This document shows positions 1 to 8,446 of a stretch of DNA of 31,156 nucleotides, one piece after another (the stretch's first letter is position 1; every line of letters starts with the position of its first letter). The position numbers were made by a program, and so were the translations under genes. Under the pieces are notes generated by a model. It was not told where the DNA came from. It was given only the letters and a program-made list of their open reading frames with translations, and did not search any database. The stretch spans positions 1 through 31,156 of the forward strand of contig DDIR01000038.1 in NCBI GenBank assembly GCA_002338715.1. Reading direction: 5' to 3'. The stretch comes from Phycisphaerales bacterium UBA1845. GTDB taxonomy: Bacteria; Planctomycetota; Phycisphaerae; UBA1845.

Positions 1-237
1 GGCTGGGCAGCTATTGCCCCCACCGCCGGCCATGTTCACCTTCTCGGACAATTCCGATCCAGCTTTGAACCTCACGACATTCTTCGCCGCGATTTTGATC
101 TCCTTGCCGGTCTGCGGATTGCGACCAGTGCGCGCCGCCCGCTTTGAAATTGAGGCGGTCTCGACCATGCTGAGTTGATCCCACTTGGCCAACCCGCCAC
201 TCGTCGCGATGGCGTCGATCAATTCGCCCTTGTTCAT
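1..237 (-). other. HU/IHF-like domain fused to the RHS core (partial)
   Basis: This is part of the RHS reading frame, not a separate gene. Directly after the core end (NNPWTNSDPFG-F) the protein reads MNKGELIDAIATSGG, like the first helix of HU. After a short linker comes SKRAARTGRNPQTGKEIKI, the HU DNA-binding arm including the Pro that intercalates in HU-DNA complexes. Next is AAKNVVRFKAGSELSEKVN, the HU C-terminal strand and helix, then a Gly-rich tail at the edge. Compared with about 90-residue HU, roughly 30 residues are missing between helix 1 and the arm: helix 2 and the first two strands, which build the dimer core. The internal Met has no clear Shine-Dalgarno, so separate translation is unlikely. 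The similarity was recognised by eye and is strong over the arm. Confidence 0.85.
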
Positions 238-3200
238 GAATCCGAATGGATCGGAATTCGTCCAGGGGTTGTTGCCCCCATAGGTGTATGCATTTCCGCC
301 ATTGAGACTATCCGCCCACGCGCCGAGTGGATCACGCGTGATAAACCTTCCAGAAATGGGGTCGAGGTAGCGGTTGCGGTTGTAGTACAGTCCTGTCGCC
401 TCATCATACCGGCGGCCCGTGAACAGGTACGGATTCCGCACGAGCGACGCGGGGATCGAAACGCCAGCCGTATCGAAGAATTCCGGCTCGCCGAAATCCT
501 GGTACTCGTACCGTTCGACAACGAACCCACCGGCGTCGGTCAAGGCCATCACGTTGCCCATGTCATCGGTGTGATAATAAAAGTCAACCGCACCCCGCTG
601 CATCTGAATCAATTCATCGAGCCCGCCACCGTAGACGAATGTTGCGGTATTCCCCGTGTTGTCGGATTCTTCGATGACGTGGTATCCGTCGTAGAAGTAG
701 TTCGTCTGCAACGTGAAGATCGCCGTGTTTTCCTTCGTCGTGATGCGGCGATCGAGCGCATCGTATGCGTATGTTGAAATCGTTCCGGTTGTCGGATCGT
801 TGTGCGTGATCAGGCGATCCTTGTAGTCGTAGTCCATCACGATCGGCGGTCCACCGGCACCACGTTCGATCATGTTGCCGTTTTGATCGTAAATACGCCC
901 ATCGCAACCGGTGCCCGAGTATTGATTCATCTGGAAGTCTGCGGGCGGGCTGCCTGCGTTCATCGTGTACGCACCGGGGCAATTGTCGTTTAGGACGAAC
1001 AATCGATTGCCAACCGTGTCGAGCTGATACTGTGTATCGCGAATGATTGCCGGCGCCACCGTGTCGGTCTTAACCGTTCGGGTCAGGCGAAAAGCCGAAT
1101 CGTATTCGTAAGCGTGTTCGATCTGGTTGGTTTTGTCGTTGCGGATCTTCTTGTTGTACTGCGGATCCCATTTGAAATCGCGGACGTCAATCACGCTCCC
1201 CGATGCGGGATGCTCGTGAATAATGGTGGCCGGTAGCTTCGCCCCGAAGTCGCCAGGACGATTGGGCACGCCCGAAATTCCATCGTAAAAGATCGTCGAT
1301 GTGGTTCCATTCGCGTTGTTGCGGAACTGCTGGCGATCGGGCCCCACGTAGAGGCAACTTGAGATCGGTCCAAAGGCGTCGGAGACATTGCTGACCCGGT
1401 CGAGATCGTCGTAAACGTAATCAATTGTTCGGCCGCCAGGATAGACGCATGATGTCTGGTTGCTCATCCCGTCATAGGTTGACGTGATCACAACGCCGTT
1501 CTGCGTTTCGTTTACGACGTTTGACAGTGAATCATAAACCCGCGAAACAGTTGAATCGTCGTCGGCTGCAAACACCAGCCGATCCAATCCATCGTATTCA
1601 TATTGCTCAAACGTGGTGTCGGTCGAGACGCCCGGACCGGCAGTGATGACCTTGCCACTGAGGCGATTTTCCAAGTCATAGCTATAGTCGATCTGCGTCC
1701 CGTTCGCGTCGACGTGGAGGATTCTGTTGTCGCGTTCGTCAAACCAGTACAAGCTGCTGGTTCCATCGGCGTAGTCTGTTTGGGTAACCCGGTTCAATGG
1801 GTCGTAGTGGTAATTGGTTGTGTTCCCGTTTCCATCCTGCTGCGAGGTAAGGCGCGACGAATCGTCCCACGTCTGGATGTTGGTGATCACACCAATGACC
1901 GGACCACCGCCCGCGCCCGTGCTGGTTAAAATCTGATCGCTCTGCACGAGCCTGTTCAATCCGTCGAAAATGAACAGCGTCTGATTTCCGAGCGGATCTT
2001 TCTCTTCGGTCACGAGGTCGCGACTGTCGTAGTCATAGAAACGCGTGTTGCCAAAACTGTCGCCCTTGAGCGTGATGCGGTTGAGACCATCGTAATCATA
2101 CGTCTGCGTGAATTGTTCATCGGGCAAACCCAGATCGGATTTCTCAACCGTGCTTTCACCGATCAAGTTGGAATTCGAATCATAAATGAACTGGATCGTG
2201 TTCCCCTTGGCATCGGTGCAGCTTGATCGGCGGTTGGCCGAGTCGAAGATGCAGGTCATGCTATGGCTGTTGTCGTCGATCACCTGGATCACGTGCGACG
2301 AGTCTGAATATATGTACTGCGTCGTGGATTCGCCGTCGGTGATCGGGTTTTGCGCCGAGTCAAAGAACTTGTCGCCGCGGATGGTCAAGCGATTGATCGG
2401 GTCGTAACCAAATGTTGTCTCGCTGAGGCGAACGTTGCTGGCATTTCCGGGGACATCGACCAACTCCCCTTCGTGAATAACCTGGACCACATTGTCGCCG
2501 GCGTCATAGTCAAAAAGCGAAGCGTTGCCGAAGCTGGTTCCCTTAATCGTCAGACGATTGTGTCCGTCGTAGGCGTAGGTCTCTTCCGCCGGTGTGAGTC
2601 CCTGCAATCCTTGGCCATGAAGCGTGATGATTCCGTTGGCGTCGTAATCGTACTGATCGGTCGATTCGCTTGGGTTGCCCGACGCACGGATCGTCTGGAA
2701 GACGAGATCGCGCTCGTCGTAGATGCGGGTCACAGTGTTGTCGGGCTGGTTGCCGTTGGTCGATTCACCCGAGCGAATCACCCTGCGATTGCGATTACCG
2801 TCGTATTCATATTCAGTGACCACGCTGTTGCCCGGGTCGACCTCTTCGGTCTTTTGCGTTATGCAGTTGAGAATGTCGAATTGGTATTCCGTGGTGAAAT
2901 ACGGATTGCCCGCAATGATAATGCCATTGGAATCGCGGTTCTCTTTGTCAACGCGAACGAGATTGCTGTTTTCGTCATAGAAAAAGAGCGATTCATAGCG
3001 CGGTCCCACTCCCGGAACCACCTCACGCGAAAGCGACTGCACGATTTCATCATGCTGGTTGTAAACATACTGCGTGTCATTTCCCTTGGGGTCGATTGTG
3101 CGCGTGATGTTTCCGACCGAATCGTATTCGTAAGCCGTCGTCAAACTGAAACCGGTTGCGTCGATCGTTTCGCTTTCCAGATAGCCATACTGCGGACCAG

Positions 3201-5088
3201 CCGCCTGCGGGAAGTAGTTGAACGTATCCTCGCGCCGCGCGCCCGTCCCATTGTCGGGATGACGGTGCAGGGTCAATTGTCCGAAGGTATTGTATTCGTA
3301 ATCGTTGACAACGCTTTGGACCTGTCCAACGGTCTGGGTCCGGTTTCCCCGCGGATCGTAGAAATGGTGCGTCACATTCCCTCGGCCGTCGACCCAGAGC
3401 GTGACCTGGCTTGAGTCGCCATTGATCGTTGGGTCATAGTCGAAGTACTCGGTGATGACGGGCTGGGATGCACCGCGTAGCCCTGCAATGCGTGAACGCT
3501 CGCGAAGTTCGCAGCGGCGCCGCTGGGGAGCAAACAGATCGCGGTCGCCTTCGTAGATCAATTCAATCTCGTTGAGTTCCGGCGCGATGACGCGGGTCAG
3601 AAGCGATTCATCGTTGTATTCGTAGCGCGTTTCAAAGAACGGCGGATCACTCGGTCGAAGTGGGTTCACCGGTCGATTGCCGGCTGACGTCGTGGGCAGA
3701 AGCGGATTGGCCCGCCCCGTGTAGCGGCGTTTCATCGCGAGGCGGTTGCGATAATCGTAGAAGCATTCTTCGACATTGCCCACGCGATCGTTGGCGTAGC
3801 ACACCGATGTTGCGAAGTTGTTGGAGACCGATGGGGTCTGCTTGTCGTATGAGAATGTCAACAGCTCGTTGGGATTACCAAGCTGCTGGCTGACGAGTCG
3901 ATCGTATTCGAGATCGTTAGGGTTGAGCGTAGCCGCATAAGTGTTGACCAGAAAAGTCTGCCCCTTGGGATCCGTAATCGTCAGCAGGTTGTGATTGAGT
4001 CTCGGATCGGCGAAGCCTTCCGAATACGTGTAGATCGTGGTCTTGCCCAATGGAAAGTCATTACCGTTTGGCGTGCCAACGATCGGCGGTGTTGTGACTG
4101 ACTTGAGGTCGCCGGCATCACCGCCAACGTCCGGCGTCTGGTAATAGTCATAAACAATCTGACGGCCTGCAAAATCGGTCACCGACTGGATGTAACCATC
4201 AGCATTGTACGCGATCGAAATCAATCTTGAATTGATCGCCGAGTCCAACGTGTCACGGATGCCGGTCAGGCGACCCGTACCCGGATCGTATTCAAACGTC
4301 ATCCGGTTCCCGTTGCGATCGATCATTGACGCAATCTTGCCGTCGTCTGGCAATCCGGCAAATCCGTTGAAATTCCATGTCGATCGATCTTGAAAGGTCA
4401 GCGAGTAACCATTGCCCTGCGGAACGAGCTCGCGGAAGAATTCCGGATGCGTCCAAGTGCCAGTCGATGTCGCACAATACTCATCGCTTCGGCCGTCACC
4501 ATCGTGCAGAACAAGGTTTGCCCCACTTTGCGTAAGTTGAATGTTGTAGGAATGATCCCAACCGTTGCCCATGGTTGTGTTTGGTCCGATCTTCGACCGG
4601 TAGCGCCGACGCCATTCAAAATCGAATCCGCGTCCCTGAATGAGCAGGTCGGTAGCGCTTAAGTGATACTCGCCCGAGAACATGTAGACCGAATCGGTCA
4701 CAGTTGATTCGGGAATTTCGTGAACGGGCTGCGGTGGTGATCCGGCGTTACCCGGTCGCATCGTTCCCGGTTCGTCCGGACGCGTCGGCAGCACGCAGCC
4801 AGCGATCAGCGACGTGCCCGTGAAGTCCTGATGAAAGAATTGCGCGTCGGCGAGGTCGACACTGCCATTGGCATCGAAGTCGTAGCATTGGCATTCCAGC
4901 GGTGCGATTGATCCAGGACCACCCATGCACGCGCTAAAGTCCGCGTAGTCGTCGAGGGCAATCCGACAATCTCCGTTGCCGTCTCCGCTCGAACCGCAAA
5001 GCGAAGCCGCCGCTGCCGATTGTGCAAAACCCAGTGCCATCGTCACAATCATCAGTCGGCTGGTATGTCGAACGAAACCAAATTCCAT
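1..5088 (-). CDS. Secreted RHS/YD-repeat protein with dockerin-like N-terminus and HU-like C-terminal tip (partial)
   Basis: One open frame of 1696 codons runs off the left edge with no stop; spot translations across it show no frameshift. The start ATG (5088) has a GAGGAG Shine-Dalgarno (5096-5101) 7 nt upstream. Residues 1-27 form a signal peptide (ending AQSAAA). Residues about 36-85 hold two Asp/Asn-rich loops (GDGNGDC and DFDANGSVD) resembling dockerin/EF-hand calcium loops. Near residues 125-185 lies a DUF6531-like RHS entry region (FSGEYHLSATDLL, then GNGWDHSY). Dozens of YD repeats (YEYD, YDGLNRIT and similar) follow. At about 1550-1615 is the RHS-associated core (TGRRYDEATGLYYN, GRFITRDPLG). 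RHS proteins build a beta-cocoon shell that encloses or presents a variable C-terminal domain. Here that domain (from residue 1618) resembles HU. Export is inferred from the signal peptide; whether the protein acts as toxin, adhesin or surface structure is unknown. No immunity gene can be judged because the 3' side lies outside the window. Confidence 0.93.
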   Translation of the reverse strand, partial: MEFGFVRHTSRLMIVTMALGFAQSAAAASLCGSSGDGNGDCRIALDDYADFSACMGGPGSIAPLECQCYDFDANGSVDLADAQFFHQDFTGTSLIAGCVLPTRPDEPGTMRPGNAGSPPQPVHEIPESTVTDSVYMFSGEYHLSATDLLIQGRGFDFEWRRRYRSKIGPNTTMGNGWDHSYNIQLTQSGANLVLHDGDGRSDEYCATSTGTWTHPEFFRELVPQGNGYSLTFQDRSTWNFNGFAGLPDDGKIASMIDRNGNRMTFEYDPGTGRLTGIRDTLDSAINSRLISIAYNADGYIQSVTDFAGRQIVYDYYQTPDVGGDAGDLKSVTTPPIVGTPNGNDFPLGKTTIYTYSEGFADPRLNHNLLTITDPKGQTFLVNTYAATLNPNDLEYDRLVSQQLGNPNELLTFSYDKQTPSVSNNFATSVCYANDRVGNVEECFYDYRNRLAMKRRYTGRANPLLPTTSAGNRPVNPLRPSDPPFFETRYEYNDESLLTRVIAPELNEIELIYEGDRDLFAPQRRRCELRERSRIAGLRGASQPVITEYFDYDPTINGDSSQVTLWVDGRGNVTHHFYDPRGNRTQTVGQVQSVVNDYEYNTFGQLTLHRHPDNGTGARREDTFNYFPQAAGPQYGYLESETIDATGFSLTTAYEYDSVGNITRTIDPKGNDTQYVYNQHDEIVQSLSREVVPGVGPRYESLFFYDENSNLVRVDKENRDSNGIIIAGNPYFTTEYQFDILNCITQKTEEVDPGNSVVTEYEYDGNRNRRVIRSGESTNGNQPDNTVTRIYDERDLVFQTIRASGNPSESTDQYDYDANGIITLHGQGLQGLTPAEETYAYDGHNRLTIKGTSFGNASLFDYDAGDNVVQVIHEGELVDVPGNASNVRLSETTFGYDPINRLTIRGDKFFDSAQNPITDGESTTQYIYSDSSHVIQVIDDNSHSMTCIFDSANRRSSCTDAKGNTIQFIYDSNSNLIGESTVEKSDLGLPDEQFTQTYDYDGLNRITLKGDSFGNTRFYDYDSRDLVTEEKDPLGNQTLFIFDGLNRLVQSDQILTSTGAGGGPVIGVITNIQTWDDSSRLTSQQDGNGNTTNYHYDPLNRVTQTDYADGTSSLYWFDERDNRILHVDANGTQIDYSYDLENRLSGKVITAGPGVSTDTTFEQYEYDGLDRLVFAADDDSTVSRVYDSLSNVVNETQNGVVITSTYDGMSNQTSCVYPGGRTIDYVYDDLDRVSNVSDAFGPISSCLYVGPDRQQFRNNANGTTSTIFYDGISGVPNRPGDFGAKLPATIIHEHPASGSVIDVRDFKWDPQYNKKIRNDKTNQIEHAYEYDSAFRLTRTVKTDTVAPAIIRDTQYQLDTVGNRLFVLNDNCPGAYTMNAGSPPADFQMNQYSGTGCDGRIYDQNGNMIERGAGGPPIVMDYDYKDRLITHNDPTTGTISTYAYDALDRRITTKENTAIFTLQTNYFYDGYHVIEESDNTGNTATFVYGGGLDELIQMQRGAVDFYYHTDDMGNVMALTDAGGFVVERYEYQDFGEPEFFDTAGVSIPASLVRNPYLFTGRRYDEATGLYYNRNRYLDPISGRFITRDPLGAWADSLNGGNAYTYGGNNPWTNSDPFGFMNKGELIDAIATSGGLAKWDQLSMVETASISKRAARTGRNPQTGKEIKIAAKNVVRFKAGSELSEKVNMAGGGGNSCPA

Positions 5089-5095
5089 GGATCAA

Positions 5096-5101
5096 CTCCT
5101 C
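5096..5101 (-). promoter_or_regulatory. Ribosome binding site of the RHS gene
   Basis: GAGGAG on the minus strand lies 7 nt before the ATG at 5088. It fixes the start of the RHS protein directly before a good signal peptide. Confidence 0.7.
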
Positions 5102-5169
5102 GATTGACGTTAACTATCGTGCGTTCGTTTCAAATGGTGGGTTCTGATTGGCGCACTTTGTCCGACGTG

Positions 5170-5207
5170 ATTGCACCGGATCGCGTGATCCGAGTGAATT
5201 GCACCGG
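5170..5207. repeat. Inverted repeat framed by direct repeats upstream of the RHS gene
   Basis: A perfect 6-bp inverted repeat, CGGATC-gcgt-GATCCG (5177-5192), sits between two exact copies of ATTGCACCGG (5170-5179 and 5198-5207, 28 bp apart). It lies about 80-120 bp upstream of the RHS start codon, where an operator could be. Its role as a regulatory site is inferred from position and symmetry only. Confidence 0.45.
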
Positions 5208-5489
5208 TTGACGGACCAGGATTTCCCCACCTACACCATTGCTAGGCGCATGCCACCGGAAGTTTGACAGCTGGAGCGAATAACAAGGATTGGAATCCGA
5301 CCTGCTTCGACCTTGGCTGACGATCTGGTTTCGGTGGCAAGGACCTCGCGCACACCTAGATGATCGTAGCCAATCGACCTCGCCGACCGCAAGGACTTCG
5401 ACGCGCCATGGACACAATTGTTAAGACGGGTACCCCGCGCGGCGGCGAAACGAGGTGATTATAGGACGCTACATCAAAGGCGCGATCGG

Positions 5490-7316
5490 CTATCCGACCG
5501 CGAGTGGAATCAAGGTTGGACTTGGGCCATCTTTATTAATCTGGACGAAGACATCGTCGTATTGCCGCTTGAGATAGCCTTCCGAATTTCCGCCGGCCAA
5601 GTGCGACCACGGAAGGACTTCGCCATCCGGTCGCTCGCGATGCGCATACCAGGCGGGATCGACGCCTTCTTCTTCGAACGCCTGCTGCCAGATGCGGTTG
5701 TCAAACTGCTCATCCCATCCGTCAAACCTTGCCCCTTTTCGCCAGGCACGTTCGATGACTGGTCCAAGCTTACGATCACCGCGCGAGAAGACCGCTTCGA
5801 GAACCGAGCGCTCGACGTTGTGCATTTTGATTCGCACGGCTGACTTGCGCGATCGTTCCATCATTCGCAATCGTCTGCGCACTTCATGGAAATATTCAGC
5901 CGGTGGTTGTGCTGCCCATTGGAACGGGGTGTGCGGTTTCGGGACAAGCCACCCCACCGACGAATTGACGGCGGCTGGATGACCCGAAACGGGAATGCGT
6001 GCCCGCGACACCTCGCGGCTGATGTCCATGATGCCATCGATGTCGTCAGGGCGTTCACCCGGAAACCCAGCCATGAAATAAAGCTTGACGCTTTTCCAGC
6101 CGGCTTGATACGCCTGCGTCACGCCGTCGATCAGATTTCCGTCGGTCACGACTTTTCGAATCGCGGCGCGCATGTCATCACGGGCAGCTTCGACTGCGAT
6201 CGTCAATCCCGACTTGCGCACGCCGTTGACCATCCAGGGAATATTCGAAAGCATTTTGTCGACGCGCATCGACGGCACCGAGATGCTGACCTGTCGATGC
6301 GAGAATTGCTTGTCGATGCGCTCGGCCAACTCTGGCAGATATGGATAGTCTGCGGTCGAAAGTGAAAGCAATCCGATCTCGGTATGACCGGTGGCCCGAT
6401 ACGCTTCCTCTGCGATTTCAAGGATTTCGTCAACCGTGCGCCGACCGATGGGCCGCTTTGTATATCCCGCATGACAAAATCGACAACGCTGCGGGCAGCC
6501 CCGCATGATCTCGATTGAGATACGGTCCTGCACCACGCGAACGTGGGGAACCAAGGGCTTCACCGGAAACGGCGCATTGCCAAAGTCGGGCGTTTGGCAA
6601 CGAACGATCGAATCAGACAATCCTTCTTCGCCCGGCGTCACCGATTGAATCGTTCCGTTGCGATTGTACTTCACGTCATAAAGCGAAGGCGCGTAAGCCC
6701 AGGGGAATCGCTTGGCCATCAAACGAATCATCTCACGACGCGGCACGCCGTTGGCCTTGTATTCCTGATATGCGCTGAGGATTGCGGCCATCGATTCTTC
6801 ACCGTCACCGAGCACGATGAGGTCAATGAAGTCGGCGACGGGTTCGGGGTTGTCTGACTGCGGTCCCCCACCGATGACCAGCGGATGCGAATCATCGCGT
6901 TCGCTGGATCGAAGCGGAATGTTGGCAAGATCAAGAATCGTCAGGATGTTGGTGAATCCCATTTCGTATTGAAGCGAGATGGCCAGAATATCAGCGTGGC
7001 TCACTGGGCGGCGTGTGTCCCACGTAAACAGCGGTATGCGCTTCTTCCGCATCACTTCTTCGGCATCGACCCAGGGACAATACACCCGCTCAGCCGTCAC
7101 GCCGTCGGTGTGATTGCAAAGCCAATAAATTATCTGACAGCCCAGGTGGCTCATCCCGATGGTGTAAGCGTCCGGAAATGCCACGGCAACGCGAACACGT
7201 GCTGTCTCCCAGTCTCCGGGCTTGGGCAATTGATTGATCTCGCCACCCACGTACTGCCCCGGAGTCGAGACATACGGTAGGAGTTCGTCGCTTACCAACG
7301 CTTGCAGATTGCCCAT
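5490..7316 (-). CDS. B12-binding-type radical SAM protein (TIGR03960 family)
   Basis: A 608-residue protein. The N-terminal half resembles the cobalamin-binding-like region of this family (VAVAFPDAYTIGMSHLG near 43-59; VIGGGPQSDNPEPVADFID near 147-165). The radical SAM core follows with C274-x3-C278-x2-C281 in MRGCPQRCRFCHAG, the ligands of the 4Fe-4S cluster that cleaves SAM. Later barrel segments such as LYFMAGFPGERPDD are also present. The ATG at 7316 has an AAGGGTGG Shine-Dalgarno. In many bacteria this protein works beside a DUF2344 (TIGR03936) protein encoded next to it or fused to it. Here the protein ends where a fusion would begin, and no DUF2344 gene follows. The exact reaction is not known to me; RNA modification is often suspected. 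A single-gene transcript is likely. Confidence 0.9.
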   Translation of the reverse strand: MGNLQALVSDELLPYVSTPGQYVGGEINQLPKPGDWETARVRVAVAFPDAYTIGMSHLGCQIIYWLCNHTDGVTAERVYCPWVDAEEVMRKKRIPLFTWDTRRPVSHADILAISLQYEMGFTNILTILDLANIPLRSSERDDSHPLVIGGGPQSDNPEPVADFIDLIVLGDGEESMAAILSAYQEYKANGVPRREMIRLMAKRFPWAYAPSLYDVKYNRNGTIQSVTPGEEGLSDSIVRCQTPDFGNAPFPVKPLVPHVRVVQDRISIEIMRGCPQRCRFCHAGYTKRPIGRRTVDEILEIAEEAYRATGHTEIGLLSLSTADYPYLPELAERIDKQFSHRQVSISVPSMRVDKMLSNIPWMVNGVRKSGLTIAVEAARDDMRAAIRKVVTDGNLIDGVTQAYQAGWKSVKLYFMAGFPGERPDDIDGIMDISREVSRARIPVSGHPAAVNSSVGWLVPKPHTPFQWAAQPPAEYFHEVRRRLRMMERSRKSAVRIKMHNVERSVLEAVFSRGDRKLGPVIERAWRKGARFDGWDEQFDNRIWQQAFEEEGVDPAWYAHRERPDGEVLPWSHLAGGNSEGYLKRQYDDVFVQINKDGPSPTLIPLAVG

Positions 7317-7370
7317 CTTAAATCACCACCCTTTTTGATTCGCACGGCATGCGGATTCGTGTTTGGCTGC

Positions 7371-7400
7371 ATTATAGGCAATCAGTCACCGCCAGCCACA
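7371..7400 (-). promoter_or_regulatory. Candidate promoter of the radical SAM gene
   Basis: A perfect TATAAT reads on the minus strand at 7376-7371. It would place the transcript start about 50 nt upstream of the ATG at 7316. The -35 side (around 7394-7400) matches the consensus poorly, so the call rests on the -10 box and its position. Confidence 0.4.
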
Positions 7401-7558
7401 TGATCTTGAATAAGGCACGCACCCGGCCCAATGCGATCTGAGCGGTGGATGAGCGGGCAATTGCAGCACGGGCTGGTCGGATCGCGGCGATTCACGCGGG
7501 TTTTCGTTGCGGCGCCAACCTGCGAGCGATATGCTTTACAGGTGGTGGGGTCATCCAA

Positions 7559-8428
7559 ATGAGCGTCGTCAACTGCCAATCAATCAGCGTTGGGCCAGGA
7601 TTGCGGAGAAGGTCTGCGCCTCGCAACGCATTCACCCTCGTCGAACTCCTCATCGTCACGTCCATCGTTGTCATTTTGATTGGTGTGCTCATCCCCACAT
7701 TGAATCGTTCGATCCGGGCCGCGAAGGCGACGGTCTGCATGGCCAACCTGAAGGATCTGTTTCGAAGCCTTGATATGTACCGGACCGACAATGGTGGCTG
7801 GCTTCCAACGGTCGAAGGCGATGCGGTCAACCGATCAACAGCCGCATGGTCAGCGACACTTTTCAAAGACAACCCATCAGGTCGAGGCGTTCTGATTTGC
7901 CCGGAAGATCCATGGGGCGAAATTCTGCGCAACAGTTATGCACATGGCAGCGGCAACGAAGACTTCCCATCCAGCTATGGCATGAATGATTTCATCGTGT
8001 CGAGTCCGAGTTCATTCCTCGCCAATGTGGGACGCATTTCGCCCAAGCGGCCTGACAGTACGATCCTTGTAGCCGACATGGGACCGGACGAGGTTTCATA
8101 TGCGGGGGAACTTGCAGGTGGTTCGCCCGCACCATCGCGCAACTTTGGCCGGCTTAGTATCGATGACGGATACCAGATTGGGCAGCCTCCCGGATATCAA
8201 TTCAGCCCCTGGCTATCCGGTCGGCATTCAAACAAGATCAATGTGCTGACGCTGAATGGAAATGTGAAGTCGATCAACGTAAAGCCCGTGCTTCAGCGCG
8301 ACATCGAGCCGTATTATTCGGCCTGCGCGAGCCAGGATTGCACGGTCTGTATCTATCTCGAATTACCCCACTATTCGTTTCACGAGTCCGGGACATTTTG
8401 GTGGACTGGTCCAGTGCCGATTCGATGA
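7559..8428 (+). CDS. Type II secretion/type IV pilin-like protein with prepilin leader
   Basis: A 289-residue protein. The chosen ATG (7559) gives a short basic leader, RRRSAPRNA, followed by FTLVELLIVTSIVVILIGVL. This is a class III prepilin signal with cleavage expected between A24 and F25 and Glu at +5 (E29). Ala replaces the usual Gly at -1, which prepilin peptidases often tolerate. The hydrophobic helix anchors the protein in the inner membrane. The rest resembles the planctomycete H-X9-DG/pseudopilin style: Ala-rich AAKATVCMANLKDL after the helix, and near the end GRHSNKINVLTLNGNVKSIN, in the place where family members read '...NVLFxDGHV'. The frame stays open upstream to 7445, but that extension would put the leader inside the protein. 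The 18-bp gap to the next gene suggests co-transcription. The true cargo or role is unknown. Confidence 0.85.
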   Translation: MSVVNCQSISVGPGLRRRSAPRNAFTLVELLIVTSIVVILIGVLIPTLNRSIRAAKATVCMANLKDLFRSLDMYRTDNGGWLPTVEGDAVNRSTAAWSATLFKDNPSGRGVLICPEDPWGEILRNSYAHGSGNEDFPSSYGMNDFIVSSPSSFLANVGRISPKRPDSTILVADMGPDEVSYAGELAGGSPAPSRNFGRLSIDDGYQIGQPPGYQFSPWLSGRHSNKINVLTLNGNVKSINVKPVLQRDIEPYYSACASQDCTVCIYLELPHYSFHESGTFWWTGPVPIR

Positions 8429-8446
8429 ATCCTCGAACGCCCTGCC

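Larger units (their letters stand above)
5089..5489. other. Intergenic region between the radical SAM gene and the RHS gene
   Basis: These 401 bp separate the stop of the radical SAM gene from the start of the RHS gene, both on the minus strand. They hold the RHS ribosome binding site and the symmetric repeat at 5170-5207. I see no convincing gene. A 95-codon minus-strand frame (5130-5417) has no recognisable features. I also see no strong hairpin with a T-run after the radical SAM stop. Confidence 0.6.

Noticed and set aside
2350..3414. A 354-codon plus-strand open frame opposite the RHS gene
   Set aside because: It lies antisense to continuous YD-repeat coding sequence and its translation has no family features; repetitive coding DNA often keeps the opposite frame open.
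1000..4400. Repeated DNA motifs considered as a CRISPR or satellite array
   Set aside because: The repeats are in frame, vary between copies and encode YD motifs; there are no uniform spacers.
5130..5417. A 95-codon minus-strand frame in the gap upstream of the RHS gene
   Set aside because: No recognisable motif, signal peptide or convincing ribosome binding site; codon use looks unlike the neighbouring genes.
7445..7558. Upstream extension of the prepilin-like protein by 38 residues
   Set aside because: It would bury the prepilin leader; the ATG at 7559 gives a leader of normal length.
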